The position numbers and the translations under genes are program-made. Under the pieces are notes generated by a model. That model was not told where the DNA came from and did no database searches. It saw only the letters and a list, made by a program, of their open reading frames with translations. Of a stretch of DNA of 64,000 bases, positions 28,254 through 37,795 are shown in pieces. Position 1 is the stretch's first letter; each line of letters starts with the position of its first letter. The DNA comes from Micromonospora sp. PLK6-60 (GTDB lineage Bacteria > Actinomycetota > Actinomycetes > Mycobacteriales > Micromonosporaceae): positions 496,001 through 560,000 of the forward strand of contig NZ_JAIOAA010000002.1 in assembly GCF_019890675.1 (NCBI RefSeq), in the 5' to 3' direction.

Positions 28254-30599
28254 GTGGGAGCCGAACCGCGCGAGTGCCTGCCGGAACGGCCGGCGAGGGG
28301 CCGCCGGGTCAACTGGGCCGAGTGGGCCCCGCTGATCCTGCTCACCCTGGCGGCGCTGGCCGGCGGCGTGCTCTGGCTGGCCGGGCGGCGCGGCGCCGCC
28401 GACCTGGTGTGGGCCGCGGTGACCCTGGTCGCCCTGCTGCCCGCCACCTGGGCGGTGCTGCGGCAGCTGTGGCACCGGCAGTTCGGGGTGGACGTCATCG
28501 CCGTGCTGGCGCTGGCCGGCGCGCTGGCCGTACGCGAGTATCTGGCCGGCGCGGTGATCGCGGTGATGGTGGCGACCGGGCGGTCGCTGGAGTCGTACGC
28601 CCAGGCGCGGGCGACCCGGGACCTGCGGGCGCTGTTGGAGCGCGCGCCGCGGCAGGCCCGGCGGCGCACCGCGGCCGGCGCGATCGAGGTGGTGCCGCTG
28701 GACCGGGTGGCGGCCGGCGACCGGCTGGTGGTCGGCCCGGGCGACGTGGTGCCGGTGGACGGCACGGTGGAGGAACCGGCGACGCTGGACGAGTCGGTGG
28801 TCACCGGGGAGTCGCAGCTGGTGTCGCGGGCGGCGGGGGAGCCGGTGGCCAGCGGCGTGGTCAACGCCGGCGCCGGCTTCGGGCTGCGGGCGACGCGCAG
28901 CGCCGCCGAGAGCACGTACGCCGGCATCGTCCGGCTGGCCGAGGAGGCGACCGCCCGCAAGGCGCCGATGGTCCGGATGGCCGACCGGTACGCCGCCGCG
29001 TTCGTGCCGTTCACGTTGGTGCTGGCCGGGCTGGCCTGGCTGCTCTCCGGGCAGTTCGTGCGGGCGGTGGCGGTGCTGGTGGTGGCCACCCCGTGCCCGC
29101 TGCTGCTGGCCACGCCGATCGCCATCGTCTCCGGGCTGTCCCGGGTGGCGCGGCGCGGGGTGCTGGTCCGCGACGGCGGTTCGCTGGAACTGCTCGGCCG
29201 GGCCCGGACGCTGATGATGGACAAGACCGGCACCCTCACCGCGGGCCGGCCCCGGGCCGCCGAGACCGTGGTCGCCCCCGGCGGGGACCGGGACGAGGTG
29301 CTCCGGCTGGCCGCCTCGGTGGAGCAGTTGTCCCCGCACGTGCTGGCCGCCGCGCTGGTCCGGCAGGCCCGGGTGCAGGGGTTGACGCTGGGCGAGCCGA
29401 CCGAGGTGACCGAGGAGCCGGGGCGCGGGGTGCGCGGCCGGGTGGACGGGCGACTGGTCCGGGTCGGGCAGCTCGGCGGCGAGCTGCCCGACTGGGCCGA
29501 GCGGGCCCGGCGGCGCGCCGAACTGGCCGGCCGTTCCGTGGTCTGGGTCAGCGGCGACGACCACCCGCTCGGCGCGATCCTGCTGGAGGACCCGGTCCGC
29601 GCCGACGCCCGCCGCACCGTGCGCCGGCTGCGCGAGGCGGGACTGACCCGGCTGGTGATGGTGACCGGCGACCGGGCCCGGACTGCCGAGCAGGTCGCCC
29701 GGGCCGTCGGCGTGGACGACGTGGTGGCGCAGTGCTCGCCGCAGGAGAAGGCGAGCAGGGTACGCGCCGAGTCGGCCCGGGCGGTCACGCTGATGGTCGG
29801 CGACGGCGTCAACGACGCCCCCGCGCTGGCGGAGGCGCACGTCGGGGTGGCGATGGGCGCCACCGGCGCGACCGCCTCGGCGGACGTGGCCGACGCGGTG
29901 CTCACCGTGGACCGGCTGGACCGGCTCGCCGACGCGGTGGAGATCGCCCGGTACGCCCGCCGCATCGCCGTGCAGTCGGCCACCGTCGGGATGGGGCTGG
30001 CGGTGGTGGCGATGGTGGTCGCGGCCGCGGGCGGGCTGCCCCCGGTGGCCGGCGCCTTCCTTCAGGAGGGCATCGACGTGCTGGTGATCCTCAACGCGCT
30101 GCGCGCGCTCGGCGGCGGGCTGCGCCGCCGGGACGTGCCGCCGGCCACCCGCGAGCTGCTCGACCGGTACGCCGGCGAGCACGCCCCGGTGCGGGACGTG
30201 CTGGCCCGGCTGCGGGACACCGCCGACCTGGTCGCCACCCGCCCGCAGTCGCCGGAGTGTGTGCCGGCGGTGCGCGAGGTGCACCGCCGGCTGGTCGACG
30301 AGGTGCTGCCGCACGAAACGGCCGAGGAACGGCAGCTGTATCCGGCGCTGGCCGGCCCGCTGGGCAGCGAGGAGGCCACCTCGACCATGAGCCGCGGCCA
30401 CGTGGAGATCGCCGCGCTGGTGGACCGGGTCGGCGGTCACCTGGCGGAGCACGCCGACGGGCGGCTGCGCCCGGACGAGGTGCCGGACCTGCTGGCCGCC
30501 CTGTACGGCCTGGACGCCGTGCTCCGGCTGCACCTGGCGCAGGAGGAGGAGGACTACTTCTCGCTCAACCCCGCCGACGGTGACGGCAACGCCCGCTGA
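28254..30599 (+). CDS. P1B-type metal-transporting ATPase with C-terminal hemerythrin domain
   Basis: 781 aa, GTG start. The P-type core has the TGES loop (VVTGESQLV), a TPCP metal-site motif in a membrane helix (residues 279-282), the phosphorylation motif DKTGTLT (Asp323), and MVGDGVNDAPAL. There is no N-terminal CxxC metal domain. After the last helices a domain of about 140 residues (from 640) has spaced ligands EHAPVRD, LPHETAEERQLYP, MSRGHVEI and LRLHLAQEEEDYF, i.e. a hemerythrin/HHE fold that could hold a di-iron O2 site. TPCP plus hemerythrin is the P1B-5 type (proposed Ni/Fe/Co efflux). Within this DevRS island it could link metal export to oxygen. Confidence 0.88.
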   Translation: MGAEPRECLPERPARGRRVNWAEWAPLILLTLAALAGGVLWLAGRRGAADLVWAAVTLVALLPATWAVLRQLWHRQFGVDVIAVLALAGALAVREYLAGAVIAVMVATGRSLESYAQARATRDLRALLERAPRQARRRTAAGAIEVVPLDRVAAGDRLVVGPGDVVPVDGTVEEPATLDESVVTGESQLVSRAAGEPVASGVVNAGAGFGLRATRSAAESTYAGIVRLAEEATARKAPMVRMADRYAAAFVPFTLVLAGLAWLLSGQFVRAVAVLVVATPCPLLLATPIAIVSGLSRVARRGVLVRDGGSLELLGRARTLMMDKTGTLTAGRPRAAETVVAPGGDRDEVLRLAASVEQLSPHVLAAALVRQARVQGLTLGEPTEVTEEPGRGVRGRVDGRLVRVGQLGGELPDWAERARRRAELAGRSVVWVSGDDHPLGAILLEDPVRADARRTVRRLREAGLTRLVMVTGDRARTAEQVARAVGVDDVVAQCSPQEKASRVRAESARAVTLMVGDGVNDAPALAEAHVGVAMGATGATASADVADAVLTVDRLDRLADAVEIARYARRIAVQSATVGMGLAVVAMVVAAAGGLPPVAGAFLQEGIDVLVILNALRALGGGLRRRDVPPATRELLDRYAGEHAPVRDVLARLRDTADLVATRPQSPECVPAVREVHRRLVDEVLPHETAEERQLYPALAGPLGSEEATSTMSRGHVEIAALVDRVGGHLAEHADGRLRPDEVPDLLAALYGLDAVLRLHLAQEEEDYFSLNPADGDGNAR

Positions 30600-30634
30600 G
30601 GCCCGGCTCGGGGTGTCGCGGGCGTGCTCGACCA

Positions 30635-30679
30635 TGTGGCCGGTGTGGCCGGTGTGGCCGGTGTGGCCGGTGTGGCCGG
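30635..30679. repeat. 9-bp tandem repeat
   Basis: Five exact copies of TGTGGCCGG between the stops of the ATPase and the convergent universal stress protein gene. Confidence 0.9.
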
Positions 30680-30719
30680 GGGAGTCGGGTGTGTCGCGGG
30701 TGGGAGCGGACCTGTGAAC

Positions 30720-30767
30720 GAGCGTGATGACTCTGGGGTATCAAAATACCTCAGAGTCATCACGCTC
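30720..30767. repeat. Intergenic palindrome, family C copy 1
   Basis: 22-base arms (30720-30741, 30746-30767; one mismatch) around CAAA, containing GACTCTG and GGTAT blocks. Probable bidirectional terminator between convergent genes; a relative is at 42974. Confidence 0.75.
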
Positions 30768-30843
30768 GAATGGGAACCTGGCCGGCGGAGGTGGCCTGCC
30801 GCGTCGCGCTCCGCCGTCCGCCCGGCACGGGCGGGCCGGTGGT

Positions 30844-31710
30844 TCAGCGCTCCCGGGCGACTGCGACCGGGCAGTGGGCGTGCTGGATGAGCTGCTGGCT
30901 GACCGAGCCGAGCAGCATGCCGCGCAGCCCGCCCCGGCCCCGGCTGCCCACCACGACCAGTTGGGCGTCCCGGCTCGCCTCGACCAGGACGCCGGCCGCG
31001 TTGCCCGGCACCACCTCGATCTCGACCGGCAGCTCCGGGAAGGTCTCCCGCCACCGGGCGAGGGCCTGCTCGGTGGCGGCGCGGTCCTCGGCGGCGCCGG
31101 CGGCGGCCTCCTGCTCCGACGGCCCGCGCCGGTCCGACGGCGGCTGGGTGACCCGGACGACCCGCAGCGAGGTCCGCCGCTGGGCCGCCCGTTCGACGGC
31201 GAAGCCGAGCGCCACCTGCGCCGACTCGGAGCCGTCGAAGCCCACCACCACGGGCCCGGCCGCGACCGGCTGGGCCTCGCGGACCACCACCACCGGGCAG
31301 TGCGCGTGGGCGGCCACCGACACGGCGGTGGAGCCCACCAGCAGCCCACCGAACCCGCCGTGCCCGCGGCTGCCGAGCACCAGCACGCTGGCCTCGGCGG
31401 ACCGTTCCTGCAGCACCAGCGCGGGCGGGCCGTCGAACACCTCGCCGTGCACGGTCAGCCCGGGGTGCGCCGCGGCGGCGTCCGAGGCCGCCTTCTGGAC
31501 CAGCCCCTCGACCTCCCGGCGGGCGGTGTCGTCCGGCCAGACGCCGGGGGCGACGCCGGGCCCGACCCAGCCGGCCACGGTCAACCACTCGAAGACGTAC
31601 GCCAGGCGCACCGGCCGCCCGGACCGGCCGGCCTCGGCCAGCGCCCAGTCCAGGGCGACCGCCGCGTCGGCGGAGCCGTCGTACCCGACCAGGATCTCCT
31701 CGTCGCTCAT
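30844..31710 (-). CDS. Tandem-domain universal stress protein 1
   Basis: 288 aa from ATG 31710, whose ATGA overlaps the phosphoketolase stop. Two UspA domains: the first opens [20 protein letters not shown], has ATP-loop [31 protein letters not shown]; the second opens [19 protein letters not shown], with [30 protein letters not shown]. Both G-2x-G-9x-G(S/T) ATP-binding loops are intact. Such proteins bind ATP and mark hypoxic or stationary-phase cells; several are DosR targets in mycobacteria. It is the second gene of an operon with phosphoketolase. Confidence 0.92.
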   Translation of the reverse strand: MSDEEILVGYDGSADAAVALDWALAEAGRSGRPVRLAYVFEWLTVAGWVGPGVAPGVWPDDTARREVEGLVQKAASDAAAAHPGLTVHGEVFDGPPALVLQERSAEASVLVLGSRGHGGFGGLLVGSTAVSVAAHAHCPVVVVREAQPVAAGPVVVGFDGSESAQVALGFAVERAAQRRTSLRVVRVTQPPSDRRGPSEQEAAAGAAEDRAATEQALARWRETFPELPVEIEVVPGNAAGVLVEASRDAQLVVVGSRGRGGLRGMLLGSVSQQLIQHAHCPVAVARER

Positions 31711-34109
31711 GACTCCCCCCGCAGTTCCTGCTCGGTCTCCCGGACCCAGCGCCACTCGGCGACCCGGGGGTCGTCCTCGCCGTACCTTCGGGTGTAGTCG
31801 CGGCAGGACTGCCGGGTGTCCACCATCTCCTGGCGCAGGTGGGCGGCGCGGGCGGCCAGCCCGGGCACCCGGTCGATCACGTCGATGACCAGGTGGAAGC
31901 GGTCCAGGTCGTTGAGCATCACCATGTCGAACGGGGTGGTGGTGGTGCCCTCCTCCTTGTAGCCGCGCACGTGCAGGTTCTCGTGGTTGGCCCGGCGGTA
32001 GGTGAGCCGGTGGATCAGCCACGGGTAGCCGTGGTAGGCGAAGATGACCGGCTTGTCACGGGTGAAGATGGTGTCGAACTCGTTGTCGGGCAGGCCGTGC
32101 GGGTGCTCCGAGGGCGGTTGCAGGCGCATCAGGTCGACCACGTTGACCACCCGGACCTTCAGCTCCGGCAGGTGCTGGCGCAGCAGGTCGGCCGCGGCCA
32201 GGGTCTCCAACGTCGGCACGTCGCCGGCGCAGGCGAGCACCACGTCCGGCTCGGCCTCGTCGTCGGTGCTGGCCCAGTCCCAGATGCCCAGGCCGCGCCG
32301 GCAGTGCTGGACCGCCTCATCCATGGTCAGCCAGTTCGGCGCGGGCTGCTTGCCGGCCACCACCACGTTGATGTAATGCCGGCTGCGCAGGCAGTGGTCC
32401 ATGGTGGAGAGCAGGGTGTTGCCGTCCGGCGGCAGATAGACCCGGACCACCTCGGCCTTCTTGTTGACCACGTGGTCGATGAAGCCCGGGTCCTGGTGCG
32501 AGAAGCCGTTGTGGTCCTGCCGCCACACGTGGCTGGAGAGCAGGTAGTTCAGCGACGCGACCGGCTCCCGCCAGGGGATGTGCCGGGTCACCTTCAACCA
32601 CTTGGCGTGCTGGTTGACCATCGAGTCGACGATGTGGATGAACGCCTCGTAGCTGGTGAAGATGCCGTGCCGGCCGGTCAGCAGGTAGCCCTCCAGCCAG
32701 CCCTGGCACAGGTGCTCGGAGAGCACCTCCATCACCCGGCCGTCGGGGGAGAGGTGGTCGTCGCCGGGGACCGCCGCCGCGACGAAGGCCCGGTCGGTCA
32801 CCTCGAACGCCGCGCCGAGCCGGTTCGAGGCGACCTCGTCCGGCCCGAACAGCCGGAAGGTCTGCGGGTTGCGGGCGATGACGTCGCGTACCCAGGGGCC
32901 CAGCGCGCCGGTGGCGCCGGCCATCGGCTCCCCCGGGCGGGGCACGGCGACCCCGTACTCGCGGAAGTCGGGCAGGTCCAGGTCGCGCAGCAACCGGCCG
33001 CCGTTGGCCACCGGGTTGGCGCTCATCCGCCGCTCGCCCTTCGGGGGTACGCCGGTCACCTCGGCCACCGGCACGCCGGTGGCGTCGAAGAGCTCCTCCG
33101 GCCGGTAGCTGCGCAGCCAGCGCTCCAGCTCGGCCAGGTGCGCCGGGTTGTCGCGGACCTCGGCGATCGGCACCTGGTGCGCGCGGAAGGTGCCCTCCAC
33201 GTGCTTGCCGTCGACCTCCTTCGGGCCGGTCCAGCCCTTCGGCGTGCGCAGCACGATCATCGGCCAGCGGGGCCGTTCGACGGGACCGCCGGAGCGGGCC
33301 GCCCGCTGGATCTCGGCGATCTCGTCGCAGACCCGGTCCAGGGTGGCGGCCATCAGCTGGTGCACCGCCGCCGGGTCGTCGCCGGCGACCACGTACGGCC
33401 GGTAGCCGTAGCCGCGCATCAGGTCGAGCAGGTCCTCCTCCGGGATCCGGTCCAGCACCGTCGGGTTGGCGATCTTGTAGCCGTTGAGGTGCAGGATGGG
33501 CAGCACCGCGCCGTCGCGGGCCGGGTTGAGGAAGACGTTCGACAGCCAGCTGCCCGCCAGCGGGCCGGTCTCCGCCTCGCCGTCACCGATCACGCAGGCG
33601 ACCAGCAGGTCCGGGTTGTCGAAGGCGCCGCCGTACGCGTGGCTCAGCGCGTACCCCAGCTCGCCGCCCTCGTGGATCGAACCCGGCACCTCCGCCGCCA
33701 CGTGGCTGGGGATGCCGCCGGGGAAGGAGAACTGGCGGAACAGCCGCTGCATGCCGGTCTCGTCGCGGCTCACCGAGTGGTACAGCTCGCTGTAGGTGCC
33801 CTCCAGCCAGGTGTTCGCCACGATCGCCGGCCCGCCGTGCCCGGGGCCGGTGACGTAGATGGCGGACAGGTCCCGCTCGACGATGACCCGGTCGAGGTGG
33901 GTGTAGATCAGGTTGAGCCCGGGGCTGGTGCCCCAGTGGCCCAGCAGGCGCGGCTTGACGTGCTCGGGTCGCAGCGGTTCCCGCAACAGCGGGTTGTCGA
34001 GCAGGTAGATCTGCCCGACGGTGAGGTAGTTCGCCGCGCGCCAGTACGCGTCGAGCCGGCGCAGCTCGTCTTCGGTCAGCGGGCCGTGCAGGTCTACAGC
34101 GGTGTCCAT
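31707..34109 (-). CDS. xfp: Xylulose-5-phosphate/fructose-6-phosphate phosphoketolase
   Basis: 800 aa, full length. [56 protein letters not shown]...[17 protein letters not shown] and [16 protein letters not shown] (ThDP-binding GDGE) are phosphoketolase blocks; [11 protein letters not shown] and HQDPGFIDH follow. It is ThDP-dependent and makes acetyl phosphate plus GAP (or E4P), giving ATP by substrate-level phosphorylation, useful when respiration is limited. Overlaps the stress protein gene by 4 bp. A DevR-like box (34207) is upstream. Confidence 0.96.
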   Translation of the reverse strand: MDTAVDLHGPLTEDELRRLDAYWRAANYLTVGQIYLLDNPLLREPLRPEHVKPRLLGHWGTSPGLNLIYTHLDRVIVERDLSAIYVTGPGHGGPAIVANTWLEGTYSELYHSVSRDETGMQRLFRQFSFPGGIPSHVAAEVPGSIHEGGELGYALSHAYGGAFDNPDLLVACVIGDGEAETGPLAGSWLSNVFLNPARDGAVLPILHLNGYKIANPTVLDRIPEEDLLDLMRGYGYRPYVVAGDDPAAVHQLMAATLDRVCDEIAEIQRAARSGGPVERPRWPMIVLRTPKGWTGPKEVDGKHVEGTFRAHQVPIAEVRDNPAHLAELERWLRSYRPEELFDATGVPVAEVTGVPPKGERRMSANPVANGGRLLRDLDLPDFREYGVAVPRPGEPMAGATGALGPWVRDVIARNPQTFRLFGPDEVASNRLGAAFEVTDRAFVAAAVPGDDHLSPDGRVMEVLSEHLCQGWLEGYLLTGRHGIFTSYEAFIHIVDSMVNQHAKWLKVTRHIPWREPVASLNYLLSSHVWRQDHNGFSHQDPGFIDHVVNKKAEVVRVYLPPDGNTLLSTMDHCLRSRHYINVVVAGKQPAPNWLTMDEAVQHCRRGLGIWDWASTDDEAEPDVVLACAGDVPTLETLAAADLLRQHLPELKVRVVNVVDLMRLQPPSEHPHGLPDNEFDTIFTRDKPVIFAYHGYPWLIHRLTYRRANHENLHVRGYKEEGTTTTPFDMVMLNDLDRFHLVIDVIDRVPGLAARAAHLRQEMVDTRQSCRDYTRRYGEDDPRVAEWRWVRETEQELRGES

Positions 34110-34206
34110 GCTGCGTAAGCCTCTCGCGGGTCGGGGACTTCTGCACCCGGAAGCGCTTTTTCGGCCGGGCCGGTCCAGCGTCGCGTCCCGCCCCGCCCGC
34201 CGGTCA

Positions 34207-34220
34207 GGGCCGTTGGTCCC
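34207..34220. promoter_or_regulatory. DevR-box-like palindrome 4 (phosphoketolase)
   Basis: GGGCCGTTGGTCCC, 98 bp upstream of the phosphoketolase ATG and between it and the stop of the stress protein gene. On the other strand it reads GGGACCAACGGCCC, the same WW-CGGCCC pattern as the boxes at 24583 and 28184. Confidence 0.45.
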
Positions 34221-34233
34221 GGGCCCCCGGGTG

Positions 34234-35055
34234 TCATGCCCCGTCCGCGGGTGGCGGCGCCAGTCCGCGTACCACGAGGACCGGGCCGGGGGAGTGGTAG
34301 AGCAGCGACTGGCTGACCTCGCCCAGCATGCCGCGCCACGCCTCGTCGCCCCGGGCGCCGACCACGGTCACCTGGGCGGAGCGGGACTGTTCCAGCAGGA
34401 CGGTGCCCGGGTCGCCGGAGATGGTGTGGCACTCGGCGGCCACCGCCGGGTGCCGGCGGGCGGCGCGGGACACCAGGTCGAGCAGGAGCTGGTCGTCGCG
34501 GGGCCGCCCCGGCTCGGCCACCTGGACGGCGAGCAGTCGGGCCGACCGGCGGGCCGCCTCCGCGAAGGCGAAGTCGAGGGCGGTGCGGGAGCTGTCCGAG
34601 TGGTCGACGCCGACCAGCACCGGCCCGGCGGGTGGGGGTTGCGGGCGGACCACCAGCACCGGGCAGCCGGCGCGGGCGGCGAGCTGGACGGCGGGCGCGT
34701 CGGCCGGTACGCAGCGGCCGCAGCCGGCCATCCCGCCGTCGCCGATCGCCACCAGGTAGGCCGACTCGGAGCGGCGGATCAACGCCGTCACCGGTGAGCC
34801 CTCGACGATCTCGCCGCTGACCGGCACCGCCGGCTCGACGTCACCGGCGGTGGCCGCAGCCCGCTCGATCAGGTTCTCCGCGTCGTCGCGGGTGACGCCG
34901 CCCGGGGCCTCGAACGCGGCCTCCCAGTTGAACGCGTGCAGCAGGGCCAGCGGCCGGTCGTGCGTGGCGGCCTCCCGGGCGGCCAGCCGGACCACCTGCA
35001 TCGAATCCTCGGCGGGCCCCACCCCGGCCACGACCGCGTCCGCGGGTGTGGTCAT
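34234..35055 (-). CDS. Tandem-domain universal stress protein 2
   Basis: 273 aa from ATG 35055 (GGAGGTGAG upstream). Domain 1 (about 1-135) is degenerate: it lacks the G-2x-G-9x-G loop in clear form ([33 protein letters not shown]). Domain 2 opens [23 protein letters not shown] and ends [31 protein letters not shown], keeping much of the ATP-loop. Transcribed toward phosphoketolase, from which it is separated by 124 bp with the box at 34207, so it may also be read through. Part of the stress-response island. Confidence 0.88.
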   Translation of the reverse strand: MTTPADAVVAGVGPAEDSMQVVRLAAREAATHDRPLALLHAFNWEAAFEAPGGVTRDDAENLIERAAATAGDVEPAVPVSGEIVEGSPVTALIRRSESAYLVAIGDGGMAGCGRCVPADAPAVQLAARAGCPVLVVRPQPPPAGPVLVGVDHSDSSRTALDFAFAEAARRSARLLAVQVAEPGRPRDDQLLLDLVSRAARRHPAVAAECHTISGDPGTVLLEQSRSAQVTVVGARGDEAWRGMLGEVSQSLLYHSPGPVLVVRGLAPPPADGA

Positions 35056-35118
35056 CCGGCACTCACCTCCCCTCACCCACCGTAATCCCACCCACTCATC
35101 CCCGTGCCCGATCGGGGT

Positions 35119-35200
35119 GTAAGGAGGGTGCCCTTATTAACGCATTTGGTAGAGGCGGGGCCCCTTATTAACACCTCCTGTTAATAAGGGGCCCTTCCTT
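35119..35200. repeat. Intergenic palindrome, family A
   Basis: The core has perfect 16-base arms GGGCCCCTTATTAACA (35158-35173) and complement (35179-35194) around CCTCC; a further half copy (GTAAGGAGGGTGCCCTTATTAA) precedes it at 35119. Situated behind the leftward SDR gene, so a likely terminator. Confidence 0.8.
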
Positions 35201-35217
35201 ACCGCCGTGGGGACTAC

Positions 35218-36042
35218 TCAGCGGAACTGGAGCCGGTTGACCGCGTCGAACAGCCGCGCCCCGAACAGCCGGCGGCCGTGCACCATCACCCGGGCCGCCG
35301 CGGTCACCAGGTAGCGGGTGCGCGGGCGGCGGGCGGTGACCGCACGCTCGATCACCCGGGCCACCGCGTCCGGCTCGGCGGCCAGCAGCGGGTTGCCGTA
35401 CGACTTGGCCATCGCGGCGTCCACCGCGCTGACCATCGGCTGGTACGGGCCGGCCGGTCCCGCGCCCCGGCCCAGCGAGTCGGCGGCGACGGCCCCGAAG
35501 CCGGTCCGGATCAGGCCCGGCTCGACGATCGCCACCTCGATCCCGAACGGCCGGACCTCCTGCCGCAGCGCGTCGGAGATCGCCTCCACGGCGTACTTGC
35601 TGGCGTGGTAGTAGCCGCCGCCGGGGAAGACCAGCCGGCCACCCATCGAGCTGACGTTGACGATCCGGCCCCGGCCGGCCCGGCGCATGCCGGGCAGCAC
35701 CAGTTGGGTGAGCCGGCTCAGGCCGAAGACGTTGGTCTCGAACTGGGCGCGTACCCGGTCCAACGGGGCTTCCTCGATCGGGCCGTACTCGCCGTAGCCG
35801 GCGTTGTTGACCAGCACGTCGACCTGGCCGTGTTCGGCCTCGACGGCGGCCACGGCGGCGCGCATCGACGCCTCGTCGGTGACGTCGAGCGGGAGCAGCC
35901 GGGCGCCGCTGTCGGCCAGGTCGGCGATCGACTCGACCCGGCGGGCGGTGGCGTAGACGGTCAGCTCGGGCCGGCGGGCGAGGCGCCGCACGGTGGCCCG
36001 GCCGATGCCGGAGGAGGTGCCGGTGATCAGGACGGTGGTCAT
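35218..36042 (-). CDS. SDR family oxidoreductase
   Basis: 274 aa from ATG 36042. Classical SDR: VLITGTSSGIGRATV (TGxxxGIG), DVLVNNAGYGEYGP (NNAG), NVSSMGG with the catalytic Ser and YYHASKYAVE with Tyr-x3-Lys. NADP preference is suggested by TARR after strand two. The ATG overlaps the stop of the upstream TetR gene by 4 bp, so the regulator and oxidoreductase form one operon, and the TetR protein presumably senses the substrate or a toxic carbonyl compound. Confidence 0.93.
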   Translation of the reverse strand: MTTVLITGTSSGIGRATVRRLARRPELTVYATARRVESIADLADSGARLLPLDVTDEASMRAAVAAVEAEHGQVDVLVNNAGYGEYGPIEEAPLDRVRAQFETNVFGLSRLTQLVLPGMRRAGRGRIVNVSSMGGRLVFPGGGYYHASKYAVEAISDALRQEVRPFGIEVAIVEPGLIRTGFGAVAADSLGRGAGPAGPYQPMVSAVDAAMAKSYGNPLLAAEPDAVARVIERAVTARRPRTRYLVTAAARVMVHGRRLFGARLFDAVNRLQFR

Positions 36043-36602
36043 GCGGGGTCTCCCGGTCGGGTGAGGCCGGCGACGATCAGCGCGACGCCGTCGCGCAGCC
36101 GCTGCCGGGGCAGGTCGGGGTCGGTGAGGTCGGCCTCCAGGCCGCGGGTGAGCGCGACCAGCACCTCGGCCACCGCGGCGGCCCGGGGGCCGGCCGGCTC
36201 GGCCAGGGCGCCGGCCAGCACCGCGGTCAGCTCCCGGGTGTACGCCGCGGCGAGGTCGCCGGTGAGCTTGCCGCTGGCGTCGAGCAGCTCGGCGGCGTGC
36301 CGGCTGTCCCGGTGCAGGGTGAGGGTGAGGTCGAGCTTGGCGTCGAGGACGGCCAGGAGGCGGTCGGCGGTGGGCGTACCGGGTGCCGCCGCGGCGGCCC
36401 GGGCCCGGGCGAGCGAGGCGTCGAAGAGCCGCTCGGCGAGCCGCCGGTAGGCGTCGTCCTTGTTGCGGACGTACTGGTAGACGGCGGGGCGGGACATGCC
36501 GGCGGCGGCGGCGATGTCGTCCATGGTGGTGCGCCTGATCCCGTGCCGGGTGAAGCACTCGTAGGCGGCGGTGAGGATGGCATCCAGCCGGTCGCTCGAC
36601 AT
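36039..36602 (-). CDS. TetR family regulator of the adjacent SDR
   Basis: 187 aa from ATG 36602. HTH: RLDAILTAAYECFTRHGIRRTTMDDIAAAAGMSRPAVYQYVRNKDDAYRRLAERLF. The C-terminal ligand domain is not one I can place. The promoter TTGACG-N17-ATAGTT (leftward, about 36634 to 36607) leaves almost no leader, and GCTGAC (36603-36608) / GTCAGC (36625-36630) form an inverted repeat across it, a likely auto-operator. Confidence 0.9.
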   Translation of the reverse strand: MSSDRLDAILTAAYECFTRHGIRRTTMDDIAAAAGMSRPAVYQYVRNKDDAYRRLAERLFDASLARARAAAAAPGTPTADRLLAVLDAKLDLTLTLHRDSRHAAELLDASGKLTGDLAAAYTRELTAVLAGALAEPAGPRAAAVAEVLVALTRGLEADLTDPDLPRQRLRDGVALIVAGLTRPGDPA

Positions 36603-36630
36603 GCTGACAACTATTGCACAGAACGTCAGC
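36603..36630. promoter_or_regulatory. Operator-like inverted repeat in the TetR-SDR promoter
   Basis: Perfect arms GCTGAC / GTCAGC separated by 16 bases, spanning the probable -10 region and start codon edge of the TetR gene. Confidence 0.4.
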
Positions 36631-36640
36631 CCGTCAACGT

Positions 36641-36694
36641 GCAAGGAAGGTGCCCTTCTTAACAGACGTCTGTTAAGAAGGGCACCCTCCTTGC
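36641..36694. repeat. Intergenic palindrome, family A
   Basis: 27-base arms (36641-36667, 36668-36694) with one mismatch, centred on CAGACGTCTG. It ends 2 bp before the stop codon of the leftward PP2C gene and is a likely terminator. Confidence 0.85.
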
Positions 36695-36696
36695 AT

Positions 36697-37479
36697 CTAG
36701 CGCGGGTGGGCGCGGAGGACCACGGCGGTGGCGTTGTCGTCGCCGCCCGCGTCGAGGGTGGCGGCGAGCAGGTCGCGGACCGCCTGGGCCGGGGTGGCGG
36801 CGGCCAGGTGGCCGCGCAGCCCGTGGTAGTCGACCTGGTCGCTGACGCCGTCGGTGCAGAGCAGCCAGGTGTCGCCGGCGCGCAGCGGCACGGCCAGCAG
36901 GTCGGCGTCGGGGCGTTCCGGGTGGCCGAGGTAGCGCAGCAGCTGGTAACGGGCGCGCTCGGCCTCGGGCGAGTCGGCGGCGTACCAGCCGTGCAGCACG
37001 CCCAGCCAGGCGGCGGTGTGGTCGACGGTGAGCAGTTCCAGCAGGCCGTCGCGCATCCGGTAGGCCCGGGAGTCGCCGAGCTGGGCCAGCCACACCTGCC
37101 CGCCGTCCGGCTCGGCCACCAGGGCGGTGAGCGTGCAGCCGGTCAGCTCGTGCAGGGGGGCGCCGACGGCGCGTACCCGGGTCTGCGCCTCGGCGGTCGC
37201 GGCTCGCAGCGGACCGGCGCCGACCTCGGGCCAGGCGGCGCGGATGCCCGCGACGACGGTGGCGGTGGCGGTGGCGCCGGCCAGCCGGCTGCCCTCGCCG
37301 GAGCCCATCCCGTCGACCACCGTGACGAACGGCAACTCCTCGTCGACGTGCAGCACGTCGAAGTTGGCCGGGTAGCGGTCGCCGACCACGCTGCCGCCGG
37401 CGATCTCCAGCTCGACCCGGCCGGCCAGGTGCCGCCGCACCTGAGGTACGGGCTGGTCACGGCGGGGACGGAGGCGCAC
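36697..37479 (-). CDS. PP2C-type Ser/Thr protein phosphatase
   Basis: 260 aa, GTG start. Metal-binding motifs: VVGDRYPANFD (in place of RxxNED), TVVDGMGSGEGSRLAG (DGMGG-like), LAQLGDSRAYRMRDG (GDSR), LLCTDGVSDQV (TDG) and DAGGDDNATAVVLRA (GxDNxTxV). A soluble Mg/Mn-dependent phosphatase; the missing usual RxxNED sequence suggests a divergent member, perhaps acting on a signalling partner. No kinase is adjacent. Confidence 0.87.
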   Translation of the reverse strand: MRLRPRRDQPVPQVRRHLAGRVELEIAGGSVVGDRYPANFDVLHVDEELPFVTVVDGMGSGEGSRLAGATATATVVAGIRAAWPEVGAGPLRAATAEAQTRVRAVGAPLHELTGCTLTALVAEPDGGQVWLAQLGDSRAYRMRDGLLELLTVDHTAAWLGVLHGWYAADSPEAERARYQLLRYLGHPERPDADLLAVPLRAGDTWLLCTDGVSDQVDYHGLRGHLAAATPAQAVRDLLAATLDAGGDDNATAVVLRAHPR

Positions 37480-37515
37480 GGGCTGACGCTAGCACCGGCC
37501 GGACGCGACGCGCGT

Positions 37516-37558
37516 GTCAACCAGGGTTGACAAATCCTGCTCGTCAACCTAAGTTGAC
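37516..37558. promoter_or_regulatory. Two palindromic operators before the HTH/Clp-N gene pair
   Basis: GTCAACCAGGGTTGAC (37516-37531) and GTCAACCTAAGTTGAC (37543-37558), both 16 bp with GTCAAC/GTTGAC arms, 27 bp centre to centre, the second ending 3 bp before the start codon. They overlap a TTGACA-type -35 (37527-37532). Very likely bound by the small HTH protein encoded next. Confidence 0.65.
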
Positions 37559-37561
37559 AGT

Positions 37562-37795
37562 ATGAGTCAGGCAACGGAACTCGCGGCAGCCGCCGGCAGC
37601 ACCGACCCCAAGGTCGGGCTCCGCGCGGTGCTCGCCCTGCGCCGGCTCCTCGAACGGCTCGAGGTGGTCCAGGTGGACAACGCCCGTCGACAGGGCTGGT
37701 CCTGGCAGGAGATCGCCGAGGCGCTCGAGGTCAGCCGGCAGGCGGTCCACAAGAAGCACGCCGGGCGACCGGCGGTGCCCGGCAGTTGGGAGTGA
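37562..37795 (+). CDS. Small helix-turn-helix protein, likely autoregulator
   Basis: 77 aa. A helical N-terminal part (ELAAAAGSTDPKVGLRAVLALRRLLERLEVVQVDNARRQ) is followed by an HTH: GWSWQEIAEALEVSRQAVHKKHAG, where EIAEAL is helix 2 and SRQAVHKK the recognition helix. Members of this actinobacterial type stand directly before Clp-N genes. The stop overlaps the next start (TGATG). Two palindromes lie in its promoter. I expect a repressor of the pair that responds to protein stress; the trigger is not visible. Confidence 0.82.
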   Translation: MSQATELAAAAGSTDPKVGLRAVLALRRLLERLEVVQVDNARRQGWSWQEIAEALEVSRQAVHKKHAGRPAVPGSWE

